A stretch of 64,000 nt of DNA, from assembly GCF_000765145.1 (NCBI RefSeq), contig NZ_JMGA01000012.1:1-64000 (forward strand). Direction: 5' to 3'. This DNA is from Desulfosporosinus sp. HMP52. GTDB lineage: Bacteria > Bacillota > Desulfitobacteriia > Desulfitobacteriales > Desulfitobacteriaceae. This document shows positions 1 through 9,237 of this stretch, one piece after another. The notes beneath the pieces were generated by a model. It saw only the letters and a program-made list of their open reading frames with translations, was not told the origin of the DNA and ran no database searches. Numbering within the stretch: the first letter of the stretch is position 1; each line of letters begins with the position of its first letter. A program made the position numbers and the translations under genes.

Positions 1-72
1 GCTTGGGCGGGAAGCGAGCCACAGGTTCACATCAGGTATTACCCGGAGGTTTGGCGGAGCTCCCGCCCAAGC
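1..72. repeat. Inverted repeat at window edge
   Basis: Bases 1-12 (GCTTGGGCGGGA) are the exact reverse complement of 61-72, separated by 48 nt. The segment has no convincing ORF and resembles the GC-rich palindromic intergenic elements seen later in the window. It may be the end of a longer element cut by the window edge. Bases 73-207 hold nothing I can name except a weak hairpin, ATAGGG...CCCTAT, near 160-178. Confidence 0.5.
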
Positions 73-224
73 GAGTAGGCGAGACTCGGAATGCTGAGTT
101 TGCGGATGTGGACGAAGCCGCCTGACCCCAACGACCCTATTTTAAGCAAAAATCCATTCATAGGGTTTTTTCCCTATTTTGTGGCAATACTAAAAAGAGA
201 GATTGCTAGGAGGGAAATTTGTAC

Positions 225-1973
225 ATGAATGGACTCAGCGGAATAGTTATGGTAGTACAGTTAGTATTCGCGGTTGTGATTGGGCTCTATTTTTGGGGAA
301 TGCTCAAGTCTCAGCAAGGAAATAAAGTCTCCGTAGAGCGAGAATCACGAAAAGAGCTGGAAAAACTTCAAACGATGCGTAAAATCGCCTTAACCACTCC
401 TTTGTCAGAAAAAACACGACCGGTACACTTTGAAGAAATTATAGGCCAAAAAGAGGGAATCAAAGCCCTGCGGGCTGCACTATGCGGTCCAAATCCACAG
501 CATGTATTGATATATGGAGCGCCGGGAGTTGGGAAAACTGCCGCTGCTCGCTTGATCTTGGAAGAGGCTAAAATCAATCCTCTATCTCCATTTAAGGCCA
601 ACGCTCATTTTACGGAAATCGATGGTGCCACAGCTCGTTTTGATGAAAGGGGAATTGCAGATCCTCTAATAGGCTCAGTCCATGATCCTATCTATCAAGG
701 GGCCGGGGCAATGGGCATGGCCGGAATTCCTCAGCCCAAGCAGGGGGCAGTCACTAAAGCACATGGGGGAATTTTATTTATTGATGAAATTGGCGAGCTC
801 CATCCAATTCAAATTAATAAGCTCTTAAAAGTCTTGGAAGATCGGAAAGTAACTCTAGAAAGTGCCTACTATAGCACTGAAGATTCTAATATTCCTCAAC
901 ACATCCACGATATATTTCAGAACGGCTTGCCCGCCGACTTTAGACTTGTGGGAGCAACGACTCGCAGTCCGGAACAAATTCCACCGGCCATCCGCTCCAG
1001 GTGTATGGAGGTCTACTTTCGAGGCTTACTGCCTGATGAAATTGCCGAAATTGCTCGGGTTGCTGCAGCAAAGATGGAAATTCCCATCACTCCGGAAGCT
1101 GTTAATGTGGTTAAACAATTTGCCAGCAACGGTCGGGAAACCGTCAATATGGTTCAACTCGCCGCGGGCGTAGCTTTGACTGAGGGCCTTCCTGAGATCA
1201 ACGTGAAAACTGTAGAGTGGGTTGTGGAAACCGGGCAGTATACACCCCGCCCGGATAAGAAGGTGCCCAAGGAGCCCAGTATTGGCTTGGTAAATGGCCT
1301 GGCAGTGTATGGCCCTAATATGGGCAGACTCCTGGAGTTAGAAGTTACCGCCCTTCCTGTCAATCCGGGTAAGGGAGCACTGTTGGTCACGGGGATCGTT
1401 GAGGAAGAAGAACAAGGAGACTCAGGCAAGAAAATTCGGCGCAAGAGCATGGCTAGAAGTTCTGTAGAGAATGTCTTGACAGTCTTGAGAAGGCAAATGG
1501 CCTTAGAGCCAAAAGACTTCGATATCCATGTTAACTTTCCCGGCGGCGGCCCGGTAGATGGTCCTTCGGCAGGGATTGCTATCGCAACTGCCATTGTTTC
1601 CGCGATACGTCAGCAAAAGGTTGACAATTATCTGGCCATGACAGGGGAACTTTCAATTCGCGGACGAGTTAACCCAATTGGTGGAGTCACCGCCAAGATT
1701 GAAGCGGCGAAGCAGGCAGGGTGTAAAAAAGTTTTAATACCTAAAGAAAATTGGCAAGAGCGCTTTTCGGAGCTAAAAGATGAGATAGAAATAATTGCCG
1801 TTGAAGAGCTATCTGAAGTTTTTGAACGTGCCTTCATCCCGGAAATCAAGTTGGAGAAAGTCGAGACACGGCCTCCCATAGAAGAGGTTTTAAGCCGTTT
1901 AGATTTTGCCTCGGTCAACAAAGCAGTAACAAATATTGTTGCTAATTTGCCTGAACAGGGGAAAACATGTTAG
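225..1973 (+). CDS. lonB: ATP-dependent protease LonB
   Basis: Membrane-anchored Lon-type AAA+ serine protease; in spore formers LonB degrades regulatory or damaged proteins and is linked to sporulation. An N-terminal hydrophobic segment (about residues 5-25) replaces the substrate-binding domain of LonA. Walker A is GAPGVGKT near residue 105, and the AAA module carries an insert typical of LonB. The C-terminal S16 protease domain has the catalytic serine in DGPSAGIA and the lysine in GGVTAKIEAAKQAG. AGGAGGG at 208-214 serves either ATG 225 (10-nt spacing) or an in-frame TTG at 219; I prefer the ATG. Length is normal. lonA follows after a terminator, and lonB-lonA-engB is the usual Firmicute order. 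Confidence 0.95.
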   Translation: MNGLSGIVMVVQLVFAVVIGLYFWGMLKSQQGNKVSVERESRKELEKLQTMRKIALTTPLSEKTRPVHFEEIIGQKEGIKALRAALCGPNPQHVLIYGAPGVGKTAAARLILEEAKINPLSPFKANAHFTEIDGATARFDERGIADPLIGSVHDPIYQGAGAMGMAGIPQPKQGAVTKAHGGILFIDEIGELHPIQINKLLKVLEDRKVTLESAYYSTEDSNIPQHIHDIFQNGLPADFRLVGATTRSPEQIPPAIRSRCMEVYFRGLLPDEIAEIARVAAAKMEIPITPEAVNVVKQFASNGRETVNMVQLAAGVALTEGLPEINVKTVEWVVETGQYTPRPDKKVPKEPSIGLVNGLAVYGPNMGRLLELEVTALPVNPGKGALLVTGIVEEEEQGDSGKKIRRKSMARSSVENVLTVLRRQMALEPKDFDIHVNFPGGGPVDGPSAGIAIATAIVSAIRQQKVDNYLAMTGELSIRGRVNPIGGVTAKIEAAKQAGCKKVLIPKENWQERFSELKDEIEIIAVEELSEVFERAFIPEIKLEKVETRPPIEEVLSRLDFASVNKAVTNIVANLPEQGKTC

Positions 1974-1992
1974 AATAGTTCAAGATAAGTTT

Positions 1993-2021
1993 GGCACACT
2001 AGCTGTAGTGTGTCTTTTTTT
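1993..2021 (+). terminator. Rho-independent terminator after lonB
   Basis: CACACTA and TAGTGTG form a 7-bp stem around the loop GCTG, followed by a run of T. It lies between lonB and lonA. An in-frame GTG upstream extension of lonA at 2010 would fall inside this hairpin, which argues for the later lonA start at 2055. Confidence 0.8.
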
Positions 2022-2054
2022 CACAAGATTTTTTCAAAAATGGGGGGATATTCG

Positions 2055-4472
2055 TTGACAAATGAACGTGAATTACCATTACTCCCGTTGCGTGGGATTC
2101 TTGTTTTCCCGTATATGGTTATTCATCTGGACGTAGGCAGGGAGCGGTCTATGGCGGCAATTGAAAAAGCCATGCTTGATGATCGCATAATACTCTTGAC
2201 GTCCCAGAAAGAGACCGAGATTGATTCCCCAAATCCCGATGATCTGTATGAGATGGGGACAATAGCCGAAATTAAGCAACTTTTAAAACTTCCGGGAGGC
2301 ACCATGCGGGTTCTTGTTGAAGGGATTTCGCGGGGCCGAATTATTGAATACCTCGAAGAGGAAGAGTATTTCAGAGTTAGTGTTGAGGAGTTAGCCGAAG
2401 CAAAAAGATCCATGACTCCGGAATTAGAAACCTTAGTTCGAGGAATGACTCATCAATTTGAGGAATATGCCAAACTAGGGAAACGGGTTCCTTTAGAAAC
2501 CATAGGGACAGTACTAGCAGTTGAAGAACCGGGGCGTTTAGCAGATATTGTGGCTTCTCACCTGAATTTAAAAGTTCCGGATAAACAAACCATCTTGGAA
2601 GCTATGTCTGTAGAACTTCGCTTAGAGCGCCTAACGGAACTCATCATGCGGGAGATTGAGCTTCTAGAATTGGAACGACGTATTGGGCAAAGAGTGCGCA
2701 AGCAAATGGATAAGGCCCAGAAAGAATACTATCTGAGAGAACAAATAAAAGCCATCCAAAAAGAACTTGGGGATAAGGATGAACGTCAGGCCGAGGCAGA
2801 CGAATACCGGGAAAAGATCGCCAAAGCTAAGTGCCCTAAAGAAGTCGAAGAAAAAGCTCTTAAAGAAATTGAGCGACTGGAAAAGATGCCTCCATCGTCA
2901 GCAGAGGGTACTGTTGTACGTACCTACCTGGATTGGCTTTTAGTTCTCCCTTGGACAAAATCCTCTAGGGATAAAATAGATTTAAATCGTTCTGAAGAGA
3001 TTTTAAATCAAGACCATTTTGGTCTGGAAAAAGTAAAAGAAAGAATTCTGGAGTTTTTGGCTATCCGCAAATTAACTCCAAAAATGAAAAGCCCCATTCT
3101 TTGCTTGGTCGGACCTCCCGGGGTAGGGAAAACCTCCTTGGCCAAATCAATTTCCAGATCCCTGAATCGCAAGTTTGTGCGTATGTCCCTAGGTGGATTG
3201 CGTGATGAAGCTGAGATTCGTGGGCATCGTCGTACTTATATCGGGGCTTTGCCGGGACGAATTATTCAAGGAGTACGCACTGCGGGAACACGAAACCCTG
3301 TTTTTCTGCTTGATGAGATTGACAAAATGTCCTCGGATTTTCGTGGTGACCCGGCTTCAGCCCTCTTAGAAGTCCTAGATCCGGAACAAAACAGTACCTT
3401 TACGGATCACTATCTTGAAGTACCCTTTGACTTATCCCAAACCCTGTTTGTTTTAACAGCTAATACTCTGCATACCATTCCTCGTCCACTCCTGGACAGA
3501 ATGGAAATAATCAACATCAGCGGGTATACAGAAGATGAGAAACTAAATATTGCCAGTCGATATTTAGTGCCTAAACAACTGGAAGCTCATGGACTTAGCA
3601 AAGATGTATTTACCTTGGAAGATGATGTCCTACTCAAACTACTTCAAGGGTATACCAGAGAATCCGGAGTGCGGGGTCTCGAGCGACAGGTAGCAAACCT
3701 TTGTCGGAAGATAGCTGTTCGCTGGGTGAAGAAGGAATGGGAACCCCATACTTTGACGGTTGAAGATTTAGAATCCACCCTGGGTGCACCCCGTTATCAT
3801 TTCCAAGTAGCGGGAAAATCTCCGGAAATCGGTGCCGTAACCGGCCTGGCCTTCACAGAGGTAGGTGGCGTAGTGTTAACCGTAGAAGTGACACCACTAC
3901 CTGGAAAGGGCAGGTTAACCATTACCGGACAATTAGGGGATGTGATGAAGGAATCGGCTCAAGCTGCTTGGACCTTCGTCCGTACCTATGCTACTCAGCT
4001 GGGAATTGAAGAAGACTTTTATGATAGAACAGATCTGCACATCCACGTTCCGGAAGGTGCCACACCTAAAGACGGTCCTTCAGCCGGAATTACCATGGCC
4101 ACAGCAATGGCTTCCGCAATCGCTAAACGCTATGTACGTCATGATCTGGCCATGACAGGTGAGATTACCTTGCGGGGCAACGTCCTGCCAATCGGTGGTG
4201 TCAAGGAAAAAGTTTTAGCAGCCCATCGAGCGGGTATTAAAGTCGTTGTTCTTCCCGAGGAAAATCGTAAAGACCTTGAAGAAATTCCAGAAAACGTGCG
4301 AAAAATCCTTGAGTTTCACTTCGTAAGCAGAATCGAGGAAGTCCTGAAACTGGCGCTTTTACCCCTAGCCCATTCTGATAAAGTCCAGGAAAATGTCCCG
4401 GTACATTCATACGGCCAAAGCGGAATACCGGACACCCAACCAATCCGAGAAGAACGACCAACTACCTGTTAA
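2055..4472 (+). CDS. lonA: ATP-dependent protease La (LonA)
   Basis: Cytosolic AAA+ protease that degrades misfolded and short-lived proteins. Domains in order: LON substrate-binding N-domain (starting [12 protein letters not shown]), coiled coil around residues 180-260, AAA+ module with Walker [10 protein letters not shown] and the Walker B stretch FLLDEIDKM, and S16 protease domain with the catalytic serine in DGPSAGIT and the lysine in [14 protein letters not shown]. The TTG at 2055 is preceded by GGGGGG at 2042-2047 with 7-nt spacing. ATG 2040 and GTG 2010 are in-frame alternatives, but the latter overlaps the lonB terminator. About 805 residues, normal for bacterial Lon. The final 30 or so residues are a family-variable tail. 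Confidence 0.95.
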   Translation: MTNERELPLLPLRGILVFPYMVIHLDVGRERSMAAIEKAMLDDRIILLTSQKETEIDSPNPDDLYEMGTIAEIKQLLKLPGGTMRVLVEGISRGRIIEYLEEEEYFRVSVEELAEAKRSMTPELETLVRGMTHQFEEYAKLGKRVPLETIGTVLAVEEPGRLADIVASHLNLKVPDKQTILEAMSVELRLERLTELIMREIELLELERRIGQRVRKQMDKAQKEYYLREQIKAIQKELGDKDERQAEADEYREKIAKAKCPKEVEEKALKEIERLEKMPPSSAEGTVVRTYLDWLLVLPWTKSSRDKIDLNRSEEILNQDHFGLEKVKERILEFLAIRKLTPKMKSPILCLVGPPGVGKTSLAKSISRSLNRKFVRMSLGGLRDEAEIRGHRRTYIGALPGRIIQGVRTAGTRNPVFLLDEIDKMSSDFRGDPASALLEVLDPEQNSTFTDHYLEVPFDLSQTLFVLTANTLHTIPRPLLDRMEIINISGYTEDEKLNIASRYLVPKQLEAHGLSKDVFTLEDDVLLKLLQGYTRESGVRGLERQVANLCRKIAVRWVKKEWEPHTLTVEDLESTLGAPRYHFQVAGKSPEIGAVTGLAFTEVGGVVLTVEVTPLPGKGRLTITGQLGDVMKESAQAAWTFVRTYATQLGIEEDFYDRTDLHIHVPEGATPKDGPSAGITMATAMASAIAKRYVRHDLAMTGEITLRGNVLPIGGVKEKVLAAHRAGIKVVVLPEENRKDLEEIPENVRKILEFHFVSRIEEVLKLALLPLAHSDKVQENVPVHSYGQSGIPDTQPIREERPTTC

Positions 4473-4565
4473 AAAGGCCCAGCAGGCATTTTAAGAAATA
4501 AGGAAAGTCCATTTAAAAAAGTGGGATTCTCGGAATTGATAAATTGGATGCTTTACCTTGTTGCC

Positions 4566-4598
4566 AAGGAGCGTGAGAGGAGAACCTCCGCGCTCCTT
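4566..4598. other. Hairpin in the lonA-engB gap
   Basis: AAGGAGCG at 4566-4573 pairs with CGCTCCTT at 4591-4598, with a further GAGG/CCTC helix inside. No T run follows, so it is a poor terminator; it could be an mRNA processing or stability hairpin ahead of engB. The rest of 4473-4645 shows nothing else. Confidence 0.4.
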
Positions 4599-4645
4599 AT
4601 AGCCCAACCACATTAATACATATATCCCGAAAGGAAGAGGATACC

Positions 4646-5260
4646 TTGATCGTCGTTAAAAAAGCAGAGTATGTAGCTTCTGCTGTAAAATATGAGCAAT
4701 ATCCAGTGGATGGATTGCCGGAGATAGCCATGGCGGGACGGTCAAATGTTGGCAAGTCATCTTTGATCAACAGTTTTTTGGGCCGGCGCAATCTGGCTCG
4801 AACTGGAAATACCCCGGGAAAAACCCAAACCTTGAATTTTTATCGGGTCAACGATGCCTGGTTTTTAGTTGATTTGCCGGGCTATGGCTATGCCAAGGTG
4901 GCCAAGACGGTAAATGCTCAATGGGGCCCAATGATGGAGAATTACCTCAAAAAGCGGGAGCCCTTGCGGGCAGTCATTCAAATTGTCGACATCCGACACG
5001 CCCCCAGTGTCGAGGATGTTGAAATGCAGCAGTGGCTGCGTACAATGGAGGTTCCCACAATGGTTGTGGCAACTAAAGTGGATAAAATCTCAAGGGGGCA
5101 GTTGCCGAAGCATTTGAAGGTTATTGCCAATGCTTTGGAGATTCCGGATGTTTCCCTGATTCTACCCTTTTCCGCACAAACAGGGGTTGGGAAAAAGGAA
5201 TTAAATGAGGCTATTGAGGAGATCCTCGGCTTAGATCTGGAGGGGACGGAGAAGGCCTGA
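4646..5260 (+). CDS. engB: Ribosome biogenesis GTPase EngB/YsxC
   Basis: Small essential TRAFAC GTPase needed for assembly of the 50S ribosomal subunit. G1 is GRSNVGKSS (residues about 31-39), switch I is in the NTPGKTQT segment, G3 is DLPGYGYAK, G4 is TKVDK, and a G5-like SAQTG follows. The TTG start at 4646 is preceded by GGAAGAGG at 4633-4640. 204 residues is the usual length. It sits downstream of lonA as in many Firmicutes and ends before a strong terminator. Confidence 0.95.
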   Translation: MIVVKKAEYVASAVKYEQYPVDGLPEIAMAGRSNVGKSSLINSFLGRRNLARTGNTPGKTQTLNFYRVNDAWFLVDLPGYGYAKVAKTVNAQWGPMMENYLKKREPLRAVIQIVDIRHAPSVEDVEMQQWLRTMEVPTMVVATKVDKISRGQLPKHLKVIANALEIPDVSLILPFSAQTGVGKKELNEAIEEILGLDLEGTEKA

Positions 5261-5305
5261 TCAGAGTGATTTCTTAATCAAATTACTATAGTTCCTTGCA
5301 AGCAG

Positions 5306-5351
5306 AAGGGTCGTCGTGTAACTATTTTAGGAGTTACGCGACGACCCTTTT
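5306..5351 (+). terminator. Strong terminator after engB
   Basis: AAGGGTCGTCG (5306-5316) pairs perfectly with CGACGACCCTT (5339-5349), extended inward by GTAACT/AGTTAC, and the 3' arm ends in TTTT. It ends the lonA-engB transcript. Confidence 0.85.
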
Positions 5352-5437
5352 GTAGACAGGGGGACGGTTCTTCCTTATCAAATGCTTGGGTAAAGTGTTT
5401 TTGCTTGAGCCTATGGCCATTACGCCAAAAAAACAAT

Positions 5438-5647
5438 CTAATCATGTTTTTTATTAATTATTTCATAAAGTAAGCAAACAATAAGAATAATTGATCCAGC
5501 AATCATTGTAAAGTTAGCTACATTGATCCAATAATTAGTGAACGATTCGCCATTAGCCGAACAATAAGCATCTAATTGGGGTTTAACCCATATTGATGCT
5601 ATAATTATGTAAAAAGAAAGCCGTTCTATGATTTTAAGTTTCTTCAT
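5438..5647 (-). CDS. Small two-helix membrane protein
   Basis: 69-residue protein of unknown family. Two hydrophobic segments (about residues 8-24 and 42-62), a short loop containing one Cys, and a basic C-terminus (NKKHD) suggest a helical-hairpin membrane protein. On the minus strand AAAGGAGG (5656-5663) lies 8 nt before ATG 5647, which makes this more convincing than a chance ORF. It is transcribed away from the sigma-factor genes in an AT-rich patch unlike the surrounding DNA. Function cannot be inferred. Confidence 0.6.
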   Translation of the reverse strand: MKKLKIIERLSFYIIIASIWVKPQLDAYCSANGESFTNYWINVANFTMIAGSIILIVCLLYEIINKKHD

Positions 5648-5663
5648 TAGAATGCCTCCTTTA

Positions 5664-6021
5664 TTAAAAGATATTTTCCAAACAAATAAAAAGAAACGAT
5701 CTTATAGGAAAACGCTTCTTTTTTATTATACTACTTGTTCAATTCTAATGAATCCCTAGTGTATTAATTTGCCTAAATTGCCATTGATTTGTATAAGTAT
5801 CAAAGTACGTATATTCTTTAAAAGTAATTATGTGCGCTATCAGAGTACCATGTTTGGTATTGATTATTCGATGGTTTTAAGATATATATTACTCAACCCT
5901 CCTTAATAAAATTTGTTCCTACACTTTATAGAGACTTTATACATGGTAAAAGGTTACATGATTTGTAATTTTTTTTTTATTTTGAAAGGATTATATTTGT
6001 TTTCCCTTGAATTACCCTTGT
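5664..6021. other. AT-rich intergenic region
   Basis: This stretch separates the divergent small membrane gene and the sigma-factor gene. It is very AT rich with long T runs near 5970-5985. Promoters for both directions must lie here, but I cannot single out a confident -35/-10 pair or an ECF-type promoter. No ORF, repeat or RNA was recognised. Confidence 0.4.
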
Positions 6022-6035
6022 AAGGGGGAGATAAG

Positions 6036-6596
6036 TTGTCGTTTTCTAAAATTGGCTTAGATGTCTTTGAAATTCTTGTAAAGCAAAATTATGAGAGAGT
6101 GTTCAAAACCATATATTTCTACACTAAAGATAAATATATAACCGAAGATGCGGTTCAACAGGCGTTCGTAATAGCTTATAAAAAATTAAATCAATTAAAC
6201 TCTAAAGATAAATTTGATTCATGGGTTACTTCTATTGCACTAAATGAAGCAAAAAAAATGTTAAAGAATAAAAACAATAAAAAAATTACTTCAATTACAG
6301 ATTTTCATATAGAGTCAATTTCATATAGTGAAGAAGATAATATTAATCTCAAACAGGATATTAGCAATGCCTTAGATAGATTACAGCATAAAGATAATGA
6401 GATCTTAGTCCTAAAGTATTATGCAGACCTAACCTTGCAACAAATATCCGACTTATTAGGCATTAACCTATCAAATACCAAAGTAAGATTACATAGGGCA
6501 AAGGAAGCATTTAGAAAACTAATAAATCAAGAAATAAATCAGAATAAGGAGGTGGAGCTTCAATGGCCTTATCAGAAAAAGAACTTGAGCGAATAA
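6036..6596 (+). CDS. ECF-type RNA polymerase sigma factor
   Basis: Sigma-70 family alternative sigma factor of ECF size (186 residues). Region 2 covers about residues 18-75 (YFYTKDKYITEDAVQQAF) and region 4 covers about 115-170, with the helix-turn-helix LTLQQISDLLGINLSNTKVR. TTG start at 6036 behind AAGGGGGAG (6022-6030). Its 3' end overlaps the next gene by 34 nt, which indicates translational coupling to its membrane regulator. Codon use is strongly AT rich compared with lonA and engB, so the pair may have been acquired horizontally. The inducing signal cannot be read from sequence. Confidence 0.88.
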   Translation: MSFSKIGLDVFEILVKQNYERVFKTIYFYTKDKYITEDAVQQAFVIAYKKLNQLNSKDKFDSWVTSIALNEAKKMLKNKNNKKITSITDFHIESISYSEEDNINLKQDISNALDRLQHKDNEILVLKYYADLTLQQISDLLGINLSNTKVRLHRAKEAFRKLINQEINQNKEVELQWPYQKKNLSE

Positions 6597-7324
6597 TAAA
6601 AAGTCATGTATCCAAAGAGTTAGATGCCGCTATTGAGGTTCCAAATATAGATGATCAGTGGAAGAAGATAAAGCAACAAATATTAGAAACGGAAAGTATC
6701 CCAACAACAGAAAAACCTTTCTCAAAGAGAAAAAGAATTGTTGTAGCCGCAACAATCCTCATTTCAATCGGTTCAATAAACTTCCTATACCCACATAACG
6801 CAAATGCTTTAGGGGGGAAGATTGGTGAGTTTTTTGCCTATATCGTTGGAAAAACAACGAAAAACCAAACTGAAACTTACAAACAGAGCAAAGATCCAGA
6901 AATACCAAAGATACAGAATTTAGGTTCAAATATTGAAAAAGAAGTTTCTCTAAATCAAGCCCAAGCTGAGGTTCCATTTAAGTTAGCTATTCCTAGCTAT
7001 CTCCCTCCTGAAGCTAAAACTAGCCGGGTTGTACTTACTTCTCTGGGAACAGATGTTAATGAGGTTACTATTGAATATAGTTATAACGATATAGTAATCG
7101 TTTTTAGCCAGCAGAATTGTGCAAGCGGAACTTCGCGTGGTTCTGTATATGACACAGATGATACTGTTGTAAAGGATCTAACCGTTAACGGTAGCCCTGC
7201 TATCTTATATTTAAGTAAAAATAGTATAAGTACTTTAAACTGGCAAACAAGGGGTCTTTTGCTACAAATAACGGGTAAAATAAATGAAACGGAAATCCTC
7301 AAGATCGCAAACTCGATCAACTAG
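6563..7324 (+). CDS. Membrane anti-sigma factor, DUF4367-like
   Basis: Probable anti-sigma factor paired with the preceding ECF sigma. About residues 1-50 form a cytoplasmic, charged sigma-binding region; one hydrophobic segment follows (about 54-72, VVAATILISIGSINFLYP); the outer part (about 130-253) resembles DUF4367, with PFKLAIPSYLPPEA and a C-terminal segment typical of that domain. ATG 6563 is preceded by AAGGAGGTGGAG. The overlap with the sigma gene and the single-pass topology support the role. The AT-rich composition matches its partner. Family assignment is from motif memory only. Confidence 0.75.
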   Translation: MALSEKELERIIKSHVSKELDAAIEVPNIDDQWKKIKQQILETESIPTTEKPFSKRKRIVVAATILISIGSINFLYPHNANALGGKIGEFFAYIVGKTTKNQTETYKQSKDPEIPKIQNLGSNIEKEVSLNQAQAEVPFKLAIPSYLPPEAKTSRVVLTSLGTDVNEVTIEYSYNDIVIVFSQQNCASGTSRGSVYDTDDTVVKDLTVNGSPAILYLSKNSISTLNWQTRGLLLQITGKINETEILKIANSIN

Positions 7325-7358
7325 AAAAAACCGCAAAATGCGGTTTTCTAGTTGTTTT
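7321..7358 (+). terminator. Terminator after the anti-sigma gene
   Basis: AAAACCGCA (7327-7335) pairs with TGCGGTTTT (7339-7347) around a 3-nt loop, extended by CTAG on each side, followed by TTGTTTTTA. Confidence 0.8.
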
Positions 7359-7422
7359 TAATAGATTAGCTTATTTAAGAAGTATAGTCAGTGACCCCAG
7401 CGACCCGAGTGCCCTATAAACC

Positions 7423-7476
7423 AAGAGGGTGTTGCAAAGCTACTGCAAAGTAGCCAGCAACACCCTCTTAGTTTTT
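7423..7476 (+). terminator. Second terminator before lepB
   Basis: AAGAGGGTGTTGC (7423-7435) pairs perfectly with GCAACACCCTCTT (7457-7469), followed by AGTTTTTG. Oriented for plus-strand transcripts, it would protect the oppositely oriented lepB from readthrough. Confidence 0.75.
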
Positions 7477-7502
7477 GCTTAAACTCCATCATCGGCCCTT
7501 TT

Positions 7503-8027
7503 TTACCTATCTAACTTCCCAAAGCTACTAAGCGGCCAATACCGAACCCAAACCTTCCCCGTTATGTTTTCCTTAGGCAAAAATCCCCACCTGTGGCCAT
7601 CATTGCTGGCGGGCCGATTATCCCCGAGAACAAAATAAGAGTCGGCTGGAACAGTAACCGGCCCGTATTGGTAATCAGGCTTATCCAGAAGGTAATTCTC
7701 CTCAAGGGCTGTCTCATTGACGAGAACTTGCCCATTTTTTATTTCGATTTTCTCACCGGGCAATCCAATAACCCTTTTGACAAGATCATCTTTTTCGCCG
7801 GAACTGGGAGTAGGATGAAACACTACTATGTCCTTACGCTCTATCGTACTAAATTTAAAGACAAGTTTATCGACAAGCAATCGATCCTGGAGTTGAATAG
7901 TTGGTAGCATGGAGCCTGAAGGCACAATCCTATTATCTAAAATAAACGTTCTGATCACCAAGGATAGAATAAGAGCAACCGCCAAAACCTCAACGACTTC
8001 TAATAGGCCCTTCCACCGAGTATTCAA
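7503..8027 (-). CDS. lepB: Type I signal peptidase
   Basis: Membrane-bound Ser/Lys protease that removes signal peptides from exported proteins. One N-terminal transmembrane helix (about residues 10-28) is followed by the catalytic serine motif PSGSMLPT, the lysine motif KRVIGLPGE and the conserved GDNRPASNDGHRWG box near the C-terminus. 174 residues is normal for Gram-positive SipS-type enzymes. The TTG start at 8027 is preceded on the minus strand by AGGAGGG. The gene appears monocistronic. Confidence 0.94.
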   Translation of the reverse strand: MNTRWKGLLEVVEVLAVALILSLVIRTFILDNRIVPSGSMLPTIQLQDRLLVDKLVFKFSTIERKDIVVFHPTPSSGEKDDLVKRVIGLPGEKIEIKNGQVLVNETALEENYLLDKPDYQYGPVTVPADSYFVLGDNRPASNDGHRWGFLPKENITGKVWVRYWPLSSFGKLDR

Positions 8028-8144
8028 ACTTATCCCTCCTGTAGAGTCAAGAATTTGAACTCACTGCCAGTCATTATACCTCTAAAGTAAACCATTTACA
8101 AAACAGCCTCAACCTTAAAGATTGAGCTCGTTTTATCATAAAAG

Positions 8145-8179
8145 AATTCTCGCCCTCGTATAGTTATAGAGCGAGAATT
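8145..8179. other. Hairpin between lepB and the exchanger gene
   Basis: AATTCTCGC (8145-8153) is the reverse complement of GCGAGAATT (8171-8179), with a 17-nt loop. It lies in the divergent region upstream of the CaCA exchanger gene. It has no clear T tail on either strand, so it could be a leader hairpin or an operator-like palindrome. Confidence 0.4.
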
Positions 8180-8241
8180 GCAAAAAGCTGATTATTGGAA
8201 GACCCTCAGGAGTTTTTAGTAAGAAGAAGGGAGGGTAATGG

Positions 8242-9237
8242 TTGAGAGATATAGGGATGTTGATAATAAGTCTGGGAATCATCTTGATTGGAGCAGAAGC
8301 CTTTACTAATGGGATAGAGTGGCTGGGAAAAAGACTAAGGCTGGGAGCAGGTGCCGTGGGAAGTATCTTTGCAGCTGTCGGAACTGCCTTACCTGAAACC
8401 ATGGTGCCCATTATGGCTATTTTAGGAGGTGTAGGTCCCGAAGGAGCAGAAATTGGCATAGGAGCTATTCTGGGTGCCCCCTTTATGCTGGCGACGGTAG
8501 CTTTCTTCATTACCGGTGTTTCCGCCCTGGTGTTTCGCCGTCGGAACCTGCCTTTGCGCTTGGATCCCAAAGTTGTCAATCATGATCTGCAGTTTTTTCT
8601 GATTGTCTATTTTCTGGCCATTGTAGCGTCCTTTTTACCCACCCAAAACCTTAAAAATGCTACGGCAGTTTGCTTGGTTGCAGCTTATGGTGTTTATGTA
8701 TACCAAACAATCCGGGATTGCAAGGATGATTGCCAGCATGAGGAATTAGCGCCCCTTTATATGGAGAGGAACTCTAATTTTCCCTCAACAGGCATGATTT
8801 TGGTACAAATCACCCTGGCTTTAGTAGCCATAGTTTTTGGAGCGGATCGTTTTGTTAATGCTGTACAACCGATTGCGGTGGCAATTGGGGTTCCGGTATT
8901 TGTGCTTTCTTTAATTATCACGCCTATTGCCACGGAGCTGCCGGAGAAGTTCAATAGTGTGCTTTGGGTTCGTAAAGGAAAGGATACTCTGGCCATGGGG
9001 AATTTGACCGGAGCAATGGTCTTTCAAAGCTCCGTGATTCCGGCAATCGGAATTGCCTTAACACCCTGGAAGCTGGATCCTTTAGCCTTGTGGAGTGCCC
9101 TGCTGGCCTTAGGTGCAGCCGTAATTCCCTTTATATCTCTGCGGCGCAGAGGAGAGATTCTTCCTACTACTCTCTTGATAGGCGGGGCCTTTTACTTAAC
9201 TTTTATTTGGACAGTTGTTCGTTTTTCGATCCACTAA
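8242..9237 (+). CDS. Sodium/calcium exchanger family (CaCA) transporter
   Basis: Multi-pass cation antiporter of the CaCA superfamily, probably exchanging Ca2+ (or another cation) for Na+ or H+. Both signature alpha repeats are present: AVGTALPETMVP near residue 45 and IATELPEKFNSV near residue 230. The two halves are homologous and joined by a hydrophilic loop rich in Asp, Cys and Glu. The TTG start at 8242 lies behind GGGAGGG; ATG 8257 is an alternative. The last 35 nt overlap the 3' end of the convergent DMT transporter gene, so no terminator separates them. Substrate is uncertain. Confidence 0.85.
   Translation: MRDIGMLIISLGIILIGAEAFTNGIEWLGKRLRLGAGAVGSIFAAVGTALPETMVPIMAILGGVGPEGAEIGIGAILGAPFMLATVAFFITGVSALVFRRRNLPLRLDPKVVNHDLQFFLIVYFLAIVASFLPTQNLKNATAVCLVAAYGVYVYQTIRDCKDDCQHEELAPLYMERNSNFPSTGMILVQITLALVAIVFGADRFVNAVQPIAVAIGVPVFVLSLIITPIATELPEKFNSVLWVRKGKDTLAMGNLTGAMVFQSSVIPAIGIALTPWKLDPLALWSALLALGAAVIPFISLRRRGEILPTTLLIGGAFYLTFIWTVVRFSIH

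Noticed and set aside
1154-1594. Antisense ORFs over lonB, and a 199-codon antisense ORF at 53233-53832
   Set aside because: They lie opposite strongly supported coding regions, lack ribosome-binding sites and are low complexity.
124-7405. Similar phrases TGACCCCAACGACCC near 124 and TGACCCCAGCGACCC near 7390
   Set aside because: Short and isolated; too weak to call a repeat family.
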